NCBI GenBank assembly: GCA_963831385.1
Contig: CAWHPW010000014.1
Location: forward strand, 1 to 64,000
Length of the DNA stretch: 64,000 bases
Reading direction: 5' to 3'
DNA from: JACVRX01 sp963831385
GTDB lineage: Bacteria; Actinomycetota; Actinomycetes; Jiangellales; Jiangellaceae
Shown here in pieces: positions 34,200-42,199 of the stretch. The notes beneath the pieces were generated by a model. The model was not told the DNA's origin. It worked only from the letters and a program-made list of their open reading frames with translations, and did no database searches. The position numbers and the translations under genes are program-made. Positions within the stretch are counted from its first letter, which is position 1. The number at the start of each line of letters is the position of its first letter.

Positions 34200-35285
34200 T
34201 CAAGCCACCCGCACCCCGCGGGGAAGGCGCTTGTACGGCGTTCTCAAACGGCGAATCGTCAGGGTGAGAGCGCCGACCCCGAGCAGCATGTTGAAGGCCA
34301 GCCCATATGGCCAGACCGCCTTCTTGGTACTCGCGACACCACTCCAGCCCGAGTCAGGGTCGCGAGCGGACCGCAGACCTTCGCGAATTGTCTGCAGCGG
34401 GTCGAACCCTGCTCGTTCCCATTCGGCGGTTCCGCTCGTCGAGTCGGCGAGGACCGCGAAGGGATTCGGGGCCAGTACCCACCAGACCTTCTCCGTCTGC
34501 TGGACCGATGCCTTGTACTCGGCCGTCTGCCAACGGTCGACGTTGATCGGCTGACCGGTCTCCTCGTCGAACTGGGGTTGGCCGTTGTCCCACACCGGGA
34601 TCCGCTCGGTGACCGTTTGGGTCTCGGTAGTGAGCATCAGCCCGATAAAGAAGGCGATGAGCGTGCCGATGCTCAGGGCGAAGACCACCAGGTACGACAT
34701 GACAGCCGAAGTCGTGCTGCGGGCGAATAGCGCAGACAGGCACTGCGCAATAGCCGCCAAAGCCCCGAGGAGCAGGGCCATCACGATCAGCGTGCCGATC
34801 ACGCGACCGACGGACACACCGCCCTCTACCAGGCACCACCCGATCAACGGGAGCGAAACCGCCAAGAACACCAACGCGGTCGCCCAGGCGGCAAAGAGCT
34901 TGCCGACAGCGATTTCCGCTGGGGTGAGCAGCGTGGTCTGGAGGGTCGCGAGGACGCCGCGTTCGCGGTCGCCGTTGATCGACTGCGCAGTGAGCGCGGG
35001 AACGACCAGCATCGCGAGCGCCAGCATGAACAGCATCAGGCCGCCGAACATGTCGACACCCGGTTCCGGCGCCCCGGTCGCGACCAAGGCCGCCCGAAGT
35101 CCCCAAGTCAGCAGCAGCAAGGTGACGAACCAGGCACCGAGCAGCCAGCGCCAGCGACCGGCCCGAAGCCGTAGCCGGAACTCGTGCTCCGCCATGGTGC
35201 GCACCCCCCACCAACTGATGGCGGCCACAGTCGAATGGCTGTGGGCACCTTCGGCGGCGGGCTGCGCGGAAGGCTCGACGGTCAT
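34200..35285 (-). CDS. ABC transporter permease (ABC-2 type)
   Basis: 361 residues with six predicted membrane segments, the first near WWLLGAWFV-like residues 45-65. NGDRERGVLATLQTTLLTPA in the first third is the coupling-region signature of ABC-2 permeases of the NatB/GldF kind. A large extracellular loop (EQRIPVWDNGQPQF-like region, residues 225-295) precedes the last two helices. The gene start overlaps the ATPase gene stop by 4 nt, making one export operon. The substrate is unknown; relatives export peptides, sodium or lipids. Confidence 0.85.
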   Translation of the reverse strand: MTVEPSAQPAAEGAHSHSTVAAISWWGVRTMAEHEFRLRLRAGRWRWLLGAWFVTLLLLTWGLRAALVATGAPEPGVDMFGGLMLFMLALAMLVVPALTAQSINGDRERGVLATLQTTLLTPAEIAVGKLFAAWATALVFLAVSLPLIGWCLVEGGVSVGRVIGTLIVMALLLGALAAIAQCLSALFARSTTSAVMSYLVVFALSIGTLIAFFIGLMLTTETQTVTERIPVWDNGQPQFDEETGQPINVDRWQTAEYKASVQQTEKVWWVLAPNPFAVLADSTSGTAEWERAGFDPLQTIREGLRSARDPDSGWSGVASTKKAVWPYGLAFNMLLGVGALTLTIRRLRTPYKRLPRGVRVA

Positions 35286-36214
35286 CGACGGTTCTCTGTC
35301 ATGGCGAGGTAGGCATCCTCCAGGCCGCTACCGACCGGTGCGCACGTCGTCACTCGAACGTCGTCCCGTACAAGCCGAGCGAGCAGCTGGGCCGCCGCTT
35401 CGTCGCCGGACAGCAACACCTCCACTCCGCTCGGGTCGGGGTCGGCGTGCTCGACTCCGTACCGGTCGAGAGCGTCGACAAGGGAATTCCGGTCCAGTGC
35501 CTGCATGCGCCATGGCCGCCGCTCCGATCGGGGCAGATCGGCCAATTCCTGCTCGGAGACGGTCTTTCCACGGTCGACGAAAACGACCCGGTCGGCCGTG
35601 GTCTCCAACTCGGCGAGGACGTGACTCGACACCAGCACCGTACGGCCGTCCGCCGCCAGCCCGCGAAGAACCCCACGAAGTTCGATCCGGCTCCGGGGGT
35701 CCAGACCGGCTGCCGGCTCGTCGAGAAGCAGGACGCTCGGGTCGTGCACGAGGGCGCGGGCCAGCCCGAGCCGCTGTTTCTGGCCGCGTGACAGTACGTG
35801 CACGGGCAAGTCGGCGTAATCGGTGAGGTGAATCAGCTCCAGCAATTCGCGCGCACGCTGTGCGCCGCGATCCCGCGTCAGGCGGTACGCGCTCGCGGCG
35901 AACTCGAGCACCTCGCGGGCAGTCAGCGTGTCGTACGTGCCGAACGAGTCGGGCATCCAGCCGGTCACCGCCCGAACCGCCTGTGGATCGGTGACCGGAT
36001 CTGAGTCCGCGACCCATACCGTCCCGGAATCCGGGCGGAGCAGCGTGGCGAGCACCAGCAGCAGCGTCGTCTTTCCCGAACCGTTGGGTCCCACCAAGGC
36101 GGTGACGGAACCCGGTGGGGCCGTCAGGTCGACATGATCGACGGCGACAACGTCGCCGAACGTGCGCCGTACGGCTGCGGTCGCAACGCCAGCACGCTGC
36201 TGCTCGATCGCCAC
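35282..36214 (-). CDS. ABC transporter ATP-binding protein
   Basis: 310 residues, GTG 36214 with GGAGG upstream. Walker A VGPNGSGKTTLLLVLAT (about residue 40), signature VLSRGQKQRLGLARALVHDP (RGQ in place of SGG), Walker B VLLLDEPAAGLDPRSR and switch His in VLVSSHVLAEL. The C-terminal 80 residues form the extra domain common to drug/lantibiotic-type ATPases. It powers the permease encoded next, with a 4-nt overlap. Confidence 0.92.
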   Translation of the reverse strand: MAIEQQRAGVATAAVRRTFGDVVAVDHVDLTAPPGSVTALVGPNGSGKTTLLLVLATLLRPDSGTVWVADSDPVTDPQAVRAVTGWMPDSFGTYDTLTAREVLEFAASAYRLTRDRGAQRARELLELIHLTDYADLPVHVLSRGQKQRLGLARALVHDPSVLLLDEPAAGLDPRSRIELRGVLRGLAADGRTVLVSSHVLAELETTADRVVFVDRGKTVSEQELADLPRSERRPWRMQALDRNSLVDALDRYGVEHADPDPSGVEVLLSGDEAAAQLLARLVRDDVRVTTCAPVGSGLEDAYLAMTENRR

Positions 36215-36331
36215 GGCCGCCTCCGGCGAGAACGTAGGCCTGCATCGTAGTGCCCATGGTGTGCCCGGCCCCGAAGGCGCCTAGCGCACATCCCGCGATT
36301 CGAAACGGCCCAAGGGCTCACAGGTGCGTCG

Positions 36332-36337
36332 CCTAGA
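36332..36337 (+). promoter_or_regulatory. Probable -10 box upstream of ask
   Basis: TAGACT sits about 46 nt before the ask start; the gene has a good ribosome site GGGAGGAG at 36371-36378. The 168-nt region between the divergent ABC operon and ask shows no riboswitch that I can recognise. Confidence 0.35.
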
Positions 36338-36383
36338 CTCACGCAGGCTAGGAACGGGCCAGCGCTGAAGGGAGGAGCACCAC

Positions 36384-37661
36384 GTGGGCTTGATCGTCCA
36401 GAAGTACGGGGGCTCCTCGGTCTCCGACGCCGCAGCAGTCAAGCGGGTCGCGCAGCGGATCGTCGCGAGCAGCAGAGACGGTCACGAAGTCGTGGTCGTG
36501 GTCTCCGCGATGGGAGACACCACCGACGAGTTGCTCGACCTGGCCGGTCAGGTCTCACCCCTGCCCGCTGGGCGTGAACTGGACATGCTGCTGACCGCAG
36601 GCGAGCGAATCTCGATGGCGCTGCTGGCGATGGCGATCGGAGACCTCGGCCACCAGGCTCGCTCGTTCACCGGTAGCCAGGCCGGCGTCATCACGACGTC
36701 GGCGCACGGCAGCGCACGGATCATCGACGTGACGCCCGGCCGCATCCGGCAGGCGCTCGACGGCGGCGCGGTCGCGATCGTCGCGGGATTCCAGGGTGTG
36801 AGCCAGGACAGCAAGGACATTACGACGCTGGGCCGCGGCGGGTCGGACACGACGGCTGTCGCACTGGCGGCGGCGCTCGGGGCCGACGTCTGCGAGATCT
36901 ACACCGACGTGGACGGCATCTTCACCGCTGACCCTCGGATCGTCCCTGCGGCCCGTCGAATCCCACGCATCACCTACGAAGAGATGCTCGAGATGGCCGC
37001 TTGTGGTGCCAAGGTCTTGCATCTGAGGTGCGTAGAGTACGCGCGGCGCTACGGCCTGCCGATCCATGTCCGATCGAGCTTCTCCACACTCGACGGCACC
37101 TGGGTCACCAACCGGCCGGAAGGGAGCGACCAGACCGACATGGAGCAGCCGATCATCTCCGGAGTCGCGCACGACCGCAGTGAGGCAAAGATCACCATTG
37201 TCGGAGTCCCCGACAAGGTCGGGGAGGCTGCCACGATCTTCCAGGCGGTCGCCGACGCCGAGATCAACCTCGACATGATCGTGCAGAACGTGTCGGCTGC
37301 AGCCACCAACCGGACGGACATCTCCTTCACCCTGCCGAAGGCGGACGGCCGCCGAGCATTGCAGGCCCTCAGCGATATCCAGAACCGAGTGGGCTTCGAG
37401 TCGCTGCGGTATGACGACGGAATCGGCAAGGTCTCGCTGATCGGCGCGGGGATGCGCAGCCATCCGGGGGTCAGCGCCCGCTTCTTCAGCGCGCTGGCGG
37501 CCGCCGGCGTCAACATCGAGATGATCTCCACGTCCGAAATCCGGATCTCCGTAGTCGTCCGAGGGGACGACGTCGACCTTGCGGTGGCCTCCGTACACGA
37601 GGCTTTCGACCTCGACGCCGTCGAGGTCGAGGCGGTGGTCTACGGCGGGAGTGGCCGATGA
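36384..37661 (+). CDS. ask: Aspartate kinase
   Basis: 425 residues; phosphorylates L-aspartate with ATP, the first step towards lysine, threonine, methionine and diaminopimelate. LIVQKYGGSSVSD at the N-terminus is the substrate/ATP site, with RGGSDTTAVALAAALGADVC and the EIYTDVDGIFTADPR block further on. Two ACT domains (from about residue 265: ITIVGVPDKVGEAATIFQAV; and KVSLIGAGMRSHPGVSARFF) would bind lysine/threonine as feedback inhibitors. An internal start for a beta subunit is possible near the ACT region but not proved. The stop overlaps the asd start (ATGA), the classical ask-asd operon. Confidence 0.96.
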   Translation: MGLIVQKYGGSSVSDAAAVKRVAQRIVASSRDGHEVVVVVSAMGDTTDELLDLAGQVSPLPAGRELDMLLTAGERISMALLAMAIGDLGHQARSFTGSQAGVITTSAHGSARIIDVTPGRIRQALDGGAVAIVAGFQGVSQDSKDITTLGRGGSDTTAVALAAALGADVCEIYTDVDGIFTADPRIVPAARRIPRITYEEMLEMAACGAKVLHLRCVEYARRYGLPIHVRSSFSTLDGTWVTNRPEGSDQTDMEQPIISGVAHDRSEAKITIVGVPDKVGEAATIFQAVADAEINLDMIVQNVSAAATNRTDISFTLPKADGRRALQALSDIQNRVGFESLRYDDGIGKVSLIGAGMRSHPGVSARFFSALAAAGVNIEMISTSEIRISVVVRGDDVDLAVASVHEAFDLDAVEVEAVVYGGSGR

Positions 37662-38959
37662 GTGTGCGTAAACCGACGCTCGCGGTTGTCGGCGCGACCG
37701 GAGCGGTCGGGACGGTCATGCGCGACCTGCTCTCGACTCGCAAGGACGTCTGGGGCGAGATCCGGCTCGTCGCGTCGCCGCGGTCTGCTGGCCGTCGGCT
37801 CTCCGTCCGCGGCGCCGAGATGGAGGTCGTGGCCCTTGGGGCGGAGGTTTTCGACGGCGTCGACGTCGCGATGTTCGACGTACCCGACGAGGTCTCGGCT
37901 CAATGGGCACCGGTGGCCGCCGAACGGGGTGCGGTGGTCGTCGACAACTCGGGCGCGTTCCGGATGGACCCCGAAGTGCCGCTGGTTGTGCCCGAGGTCA
38001 ACGCGCGCGCAGTCCGCACGCGGCAAAAGGGCATCATTGCGAATCCGAACTGCACGACATTGTCGATGATCGTCGCGGTCGGCTCGCTGCATGCCGAGCT
38101 GGGCCTGACGGAACTCGTCGTCGCGTCGTACCAGGCGGCATCGGGATCGGGTCAAGCCGGCATCGACACATTGCACGACCAGATCCAAAAGGTCGCCGGC
38201 AACCGCGAGCTTGGTACCCAGCCCGGCGACGTCCGTCGCGTCGTTGGCGACGATCTGGGGCCGTTCCCAGCGCCTCTTGCCCTGAACGTCGTGCCATGGG
38301 CGGGATCCCTGAAGGACGACGGCTGGAGCTCGGAGGAGCTCAAGATCCGTAACGAGTCGCGCAAGATCCTTGACCTGCCGGAATTGCGGGTATCGGCAAC
38401 CTGCGTGCGAGTGCCAGTCGTGACCACGCACTCGGTGGCTGTGCACGCGGTCTTCCAGCGCGAGGTCACCGCCGACACTGCGTGGGAGATCCTGCGCAAT
38501 GCTCCGGGTGTCGTCCTCTACGACGACCCCTCTCGCGGCGAGTTCCCGACGCCGGCCGACGCAGTCGGCACCGACCCCACGTGGGTCGGCCGCGTCCGGC
38601 GCTCCCTCGACGACCCCGCGGCGCTGGACCTGTTCGTCTGTGTGCGAGTGCCGGTCGTGACCACCCACTCGGTCGCTGTGCACGCGGTCTTCCAGCGCGA
38701 GGTCACCGCGGACGTTGCTTGGGAGATTCTGCGCAATGCTCCGGGTGTTGTGCTCTACGACGACCCCTCGCGCGGCGAGTTCCCGACGCCCGCTGACGCA
38801 GTCGGCACCGATCCCACCTGGGTGGGCCGCGTGCGGCGCTCCCTCGACGACCCCACGGCGCTGGAACTGTTCGTCTGCGGCGACAACCTGCGCAAGGGCG
38901 CCGCACTCAACACCGCCCAGATCGCCGAGCTCGTTGCCGCGGAGCTCGTAGCCGCCTGA
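37658..38959 (+). CDS. asd: Aspartate-semialdehyde dehydrogenase with internal duplication
   Basis: Reduces aspartyl phosphate with NADPH to aspartate semialdehyde, the step after aspartate kinase. LAVVGATGAVGTVMRDLL is the NADP site, and GIIANPNCTTLSM holds the catalytic Cys 132. SYQAASGSGQAG is the substrate loop. The protein has 433 residues where about 350 is normal, because residues 249-327 (from CVRVPVVTTHS to LDLFV) are repeated almost exactly as 328-406. That unit includes the catalytic-base His of the family (His 258 and His 337) and the conserved Arg. The normal C-terminus GDNLRKGAALNTAQIAELVA follows the second copy. The frame is open throughout. Confidence 0.93.
   Translation: MSVRKPTLAVVGATGAVGTVMRDLLSTRKDVWGEIRLVASPRSAGRRLSVRGAEMEVVALGAEVFDGVDVAMFDVPDEVSAQWAPVAAERGAVVVDNSGAFRMDPEVPLVVPEVNARAVRTRQKGIIANPNCTTLSMIVAVGSLHAELGLTELVVASYQAASGSGQAGIDTLHDQIQKVAGNRELGTQPGDVRRVVGDDLGPFPAPLALNVVPWAGSLKDDGWSSEELKIRNESRKILDLPELRVSATCVRVPVVTTHSVAVHAVFQREVTADTAWEILRNAPGVVLYDDPSRGEFPTPADAVGTDPTWVGRVRRSLDDPAALDLFVCVRVPVVTTHSVAVHAVFQREVTADVAWEILRNAPGVVLYDDPSRGEFPTPADAVGTDPTWVGRVRRSLDDPTALELFVCGDNLRKGAALNTAQIAELVAAELVAA
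38402..38875 (+). repeat. Tandem duplication of 237 bp inside asd
   Basis: Two adjacent in-frame units, 38402-38638 and 38639-38875, each 79 codons. By direct comparison they differ at 20 of 237 bases, and 76 of 79 residues are identical (Thr/Val, Ala/Thr, Asp/Glu changes). Most differences are third-position and silent. Confidence 0.95.
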
Positions 38960-38982
38960 CGTTCCCGCAGCCGCCGAAACCA

Positions 38983-39034
38983 TGATCCACGGATCGTTCT
39001 TGGGGCTATAGCCCCCAATCTGCTCCGTGGATCA
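38983..39034. repeat. Nested palindrome, copy A
   Basis: Outer arms ATGATCCACGGA / TCCGTGGATCAT (one base outside each end included) enclose an inner palindrome GGGGCTATAGCCCC. It lies between asd and the convergent AbiEi/DUF559 gene, whose TGA stop (39032-39034 complement) is formed by the arm. About 42 of 52 bases match copy B at 40179-40230 in the same orientation. Confidence 0.85.
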
Positions 39035-40075
39035 TGCTCGAGCCAGCCCTGACCGGTACGCGGCCAGCAGTTCCCGTCGGACCTGCGCGGCATCGTGCCG
39101 CAAGCGGTATGGAGAAACCGGAAATATGCGCCAGCCTAGGCTCGCGTACATGGCATGTCGGCGCGCCGTAGCTTCGGGTGCGGCGCCGAACTGGTGCCAT
39201 TCCGCCGAGTCGACCTCGACTACCAGCTTGGCCTCGGGCCAGCAGGCATCCGGAATGATTCCCATGTGGCCCGGTAGGGGAAGGTTCCACCGCGGCTCCG
39301 GAAGACCTATACATGACCGCACGAGATCACGCAGGTCGCATTCGGGGGCCGACCGGCAACCCGCTCTCACGTCATCGAGCGCTTTGTTGATGACCGCCGT
39401 GCCGGCTCTGGGTGCGGCCTCCAATTCGGCCACGAGATCGGCGACCGAGCATCGACGCCGTTGGACTACTTCGCAGACCAGCGCACGCGCGTCCTGCAGA
39501 AGTTGATGACTGCGCCACGGCTCCCCGTCGTGGCTGTCGAGCACGACCCGAAAGCGAATGGCGTCGATCACGGCCCGGGCAGGTGGCACCATTGGCAATG
39601 TCCATCGTCGTGCCATTGGCGCGAGCACGTCCCCCGGAATCCACCAGGGCATTGCCCGCTCCAGCTCTGCCGCGGCATTCGGTGAGGCGTCGTCGATCCA
39701 CCAAACGGGCTCCGGAAGCCGAGAGGTGCGATGCACCCGGATCTGCTGCATGTCGCCCGGCCTGCGCTCGGCCCTGACGATTGTGTCCACCATGCCTGCC
39801 GGGGCCGGAACATACCGCAAGCCCGTCATCGTGCATGCGGTAGTGCCGGTGATCATCGACTCGGGTCCGGAGTGGAGAACTGCGGCTCGTAGCTGATGGA
39901 TGCGGCTTGTCGGTCCGGCAAATATGGCATAGATCCGCGGCACGACGACCTGCCACTTGCCAGCAGACAAGGCGTGGCGGATCGCGTCTGGACTGGCGCC
40001 AGCCGCGAGTGCCTGCCGGCGGGTAATCAGGCCATCTTGTTGATACGCCAAGGACGTGACCCGTGGAATCTGCAT
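39032..40075 (-). CDS. AbiEi-like N-domain plus DUF559 (Vsr/PD-(D/E)XK-like) protein
   Basis: 347 residues from ATG 40075. Residues 1-50 (VTSLAYQQDGLITRRQALAA, GASPDAIRHALSAGKWQVVV, PRIYAIFAG) are the winged-helix AbiEi antitoxin-type domain. The middle is unclassified. The C-terminal 90 residues match DUF559: IPDACWPEAKLVVEVDSAEW with the acidic D...E-x-D pattern and HAMYASLGWRIFPVSP, the fold of very-short-patch-repair endonucleases. No AbiEii toxin partner is present. Such proteins are abundant orphans in actinomycetes, role unknown; nuclease activity is inference. It is bracketed by two copies of one palindrome (38983 and 40179). Confidence 0.75.
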   Translation of the reverse strand: MQIPRVTSLAYQQDGLITRRQALAAGASPDAIRHALSAGKWQVVVPRIYAIFAGPTSRIHQLRAAVLHSGPESMITGTTACTMTGLRYVPAPAGMVDTIVRAERRPGDMQQIRVHRTSRLPEPVWWIDDASPNAAAELERAMPWWIPGDVLAPMARRWTLPMVPPARAVIDAIRFRVVLDSHDGEPWRSHQLLQDARALVCEVVQRRRCSVADLVAELEAAPRAGTAVINKALDDVRAGCRSAPECDLRDLVRSCIGLPEPRWNLPLPGHMGIIPDACWPEAKLVVEVDSAEWHQFGAAPEATARRHAMYASLGWRIFPVSPYRLRHDAAQVRRELLAAYRSGLARA

Positions 40076-40178
40076 TCCGTAACCATGTAGCCCGCGGACG
40101 GTCCGCGGACCATCTGATCGGCTGGCTGTGGACGGCCTGCAGCGGTGCGAATGTCGTGTGGATGAATCAGCCGAAGCA

Positions 40179-40230
40179 AGATCCACGGAGCGTTCTTGGC
40201 GTTACAAGCCCCAAAATGCTCCGTCGATCA
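40179..40230. repeat. Nested palindrome, copy B
   Basis: Imperfect palindrome: GATCCACGGAGCGTTCTTGG on the left and its degenerate complement ending CTCCGTCGATCA on the right. Same orientation as copy A. Its right end forms the TGA stop (40228-40230 complement) of the yqeY-like gene. No U-tract follows. Confidence 0.8.
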
Positions 40231-40686
40231 AGTTCCGGCGAGGCGTGACTTGACGGCTTCAGCTACCGTCCGGCCCTCGGCGCGGCCGCCGACCTGCGGC
40301 GTCAGCCGCTTCATCACCGCACCCATGTCGCGCATTGAGGTCGCGCCAGTCTCAGCAACGGCGGCATCGACGAGGCTCGTCAACTCGTCGTCAGTCAGTG
40401 GCGTCGGCAGGTAGTCGGCAATCACGTCTGCCTCGGCTTCCTCGCGCTCGGCCCGATCGTCGCGGCCGGCGTCGTGGTAAGCGTTGGCGGCCTCGCGCCG
40501 CTTCTTTGCCTCCTTGACCAGAACCGTGAGGACCTGGTCGTCGGAGAGCTCCCGCGCCTCGGCACCAGCGACCTCTGCAGTAGTGACTGCAGTGAGCACC
40601 ATCCGGATCGTCGCGGTCCGCAACTCGTCCCGAGCACGGATGGACTCGGTGAGGTCGGCGCGTAGACGGTCCTTGAGCTCGGCCAT
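40228..40686 (-). CDS. GatB/YqeY domain protein
   Basis: 152 residues from ATG 40686. LKDRLRADLTESIRARDELR is the usual N-terminus, with ELSDDQVLTVLVKEAKKRRE and the second helical domain YLPTPLTDDELTSLVDAAVA, GATSMRDMGAVMKRLTPQVG, ending GRTVAEAVKSRLAG. The fold is the tRNA-binding tail domain of amidotransferase GatB; stand-alone YqeY proteins may bind tRNA, but their function is not settled. It diverges from the metallophosphoesterase gene, as in many actinomycetes. Confidence 0.88.
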   Translation of the reverse strand: MAELKDRLRADLTESIRARDELRTATIRMVLTAVTTAEVAGAEARELSDDQVLTVLVKEAKKRREAANAYHDAGRDDRAEREEAEADVIADYLPTPLTDDELTSLVDAAVAETGATSMRDMGAVMKRLTPQVGGRAEGRTVAEAVKSRLAGT

Positions 40687-40870
40687 GCCGACAGTTTGGC
40701 AGCCGTCAGTTTCCGACGGGGTGCAACGGGGCGTCGCCGGTCCCTCGGGAACGCTGCCGTTCGGCGCGCTCGGGCAGAGCTGTGTCCATGTGCATCCTCC
40801 TACCCCGATGTCACGGTTCGAAGATCGATCGGGTTCGGAACTGTCGGTCCGGATATGACAGCCTTGCCGA

Positions 40871-41788
40871 GTGCCGAGGATGTGGAGCTCGACGGCTGCG
40901 CGGATTGGCGTCGGCACGGCAGCCACGGCTATCGGGTGCCTGGCGTATGCGGCCGGCTACGAGGTGCAGGCATATCGACTCCGCCGCGTCGATGTCCCGG
41001 TGTTGCCCGCCGGCCAGCGGCCGTTGCGCATTCTTCACGTCTCCGACCTGCACATGACACCTGGACAGAATCGGAAGCGCGACTGGGTGCGTTCCCTCGA
41101 CGCCCTCCAGCCCGACATGGTCGTCAACACCGGCGACAATCTGGCGCACAAACAGGCAATGCCCGATGTACTCGATGCGTTCGGCCCGCTGCTGCGTCGA
41201 CCGGGTGTATTCGTCTTGGGATCCAACGACTACTACGCGCCGGTCCCCAAAAACCCGGCTCGCTATCTGCTGCGGTCGAACCGGCCGAGGCGGACGAGTG
41301 GACCGGACCTACCGTGGAAAGAGTTCCGAGACGCATTGCGGGATGCCGGCTGGCTCGACCTGACCAACGCCCGAGGCTCGCTCACGATCGACGGGCGGGA
41401 ACTTGTCTTCGCCGGGGTGGACGACCCGCACACGGACATGGACCGCTACGCCGAGGTCGCCGGGCCGGCCGAGCCCGCTGACCTCGCCATTGGCGTCAGC
41501 CATGCGCCGTATCGGCGGATTCTCGACGCGATGACGGCCGACGGATATCGGCTGCTGCTCGCCGGGCACACCCACGGAGGGCAACTATGTGTTCCCGGCT
41601 GGGGCGCGCTGGTGACCAACTGTGATCTCGAGCCGCGCCGGGCCAAGGGGTTGTCCCGTCATCCCGCCAACGGGAACCTGGACGCCTCGTGGCTGCACGT
41701 TTCTGCCGGTCTCGGCACCTCGCCGTATGCGCCGGTGCGGTTCGCCTGCCCGCCCGAGGCAACGCTGCTGACGCTCACCGCACAGTGA
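40871..41788 (+). CDS. Metallophosphoesterase
   Basis: 305 residues, GTG 40871. A hydrophobic N-terminal helix (VGTAATAIGCLAYAAGYE) anchors it in the membrane. The calcineurin-like motifs follow in order: LHVSDLHM, NTGDNL, LGSND (Ser for the usual His/Asn-His), and GHTHGGQLCVPGWGALV. This YkuE-type family holds two metal ions and hydrolyses phosphodiesters or lipid-linked substrates at the membrane. The upstream 184 nt separates it from yqeY; a large inverted repeat lies 38 nt after the stop. Confidence 0.88.
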   Translation: MPRMWSSTAARIGVGTAATAIGCLAYAAGYEVQAYRLRRVDVPVLPAGQRPLRILHVSDLHMTPGQNRKRDWVRSLDALQPDMVVNTGDNLAHKQAMPDVLDAFGPLLRRPGVFVLGSNDYYAPVPKNPARYLLRSNRPRRTSGPDLPWKEFRDALRDAGWLDLTNARGSLTIDGRELVFAGVDDPHTDMDRYAEVAGPAEPADLAIGVSHAPYRRILDAMTADGYRLLLAGHTHGGQLCVPGWGALVTNCDLEPRRAKGLSRHPANGNLDASWLHVSAGLGTSPYAPVRFACPPEATLLTLTAQ

Positions 41789-41826
41789 CCCCTCTCATCC
41801 CGACGCGGATGAGCTTTCGAGCCTTG

Positions 41827-41897
41827 GTTGTGAAGATCGTCGTGTGCTCTCCCGAGCGGGGAAAGTGTGCCGCAGGCATCACGACAATCTTCACGAC
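41827..41897. repeat. Long inverted repeat between the phosphoesterase and tRNA-Pro
   Basis: GTTGTGAAGATCGTCGTG at 41827-41844 and CACGACAATCTTCACGAC at 41880-41897 pair over 18 bp with two G-U-compatible mismatches and a 35-nt loop. May be a terminator; no U-tract is seen. Confidence 0.6.
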
Positions 41898-41955
41898 GGT
41901 GCTGATTCTGATTTCGGGCCGGGTCGAGGGCTCGACTATGCTTCCGGCGTTACTT

Positions 41956-42029
41956 CGGGGTGTGGCGCAGCTTGGTAGCGTGCTTCGTTCGGGACGAAGA
42001 GGCCGCGGGTTCAAATCCCGCCACCCCGA
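41956..42029 (+). tRNA. tRNA-Pro(CGG)
   Basis: Acceptor CGGGGTG / CACCCCG, D arm GCGCAGCTTGGTAGCGC-like, anticodon stem-loop CTTCGTTCGGGACGAAG with anticodon CGG, T arm GCGGGTTCAAATCCCGC, discriminator A at 42029. CCA is not encoded. All arms pair. Confidence 0.95.
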
Positions 42030-42199
42030 CCCGCTCCTGAGCGTGACACCGGTGACGATCGGCGCAGGCGCACCCCTATTGCCGCGCCGGATCGGGGAAT
42101 GCGCCTCGCCTCCGGTCGACCGCGATGGACAGCGAGTGAATCTCGGGTATGACCTACGGTGATGGACTGGCGTTCCTGAGGCGCAGCCAGGCCAGCTGC

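Noticed and set aside
36215..36383. Lysine riboswitch upstream of ask
   Set aside because: I could not find the conserved lysine-aptamer core or a regulatory hairpin in the 168-nt region.
38983..39034. Simple intrinsic terminator only
   Set aside because: It probably does act at gene ends, but there is no U-tract, and the sequence match to the copy at 40179 is greater than expected for independent terminators.
39032..40075. Type IV toxin-antitoxin AbiE system
   Set aside because: Only the AbiEi-like N-domain is present; there is no nucleotidyltransferase toxin gene in either direction.
41956..42029. tRNA-Pro as attachment site matching the fragment at 4754
   Set aside because: Only 11 bases of the T-loop are shared; the acceptor parts differ.
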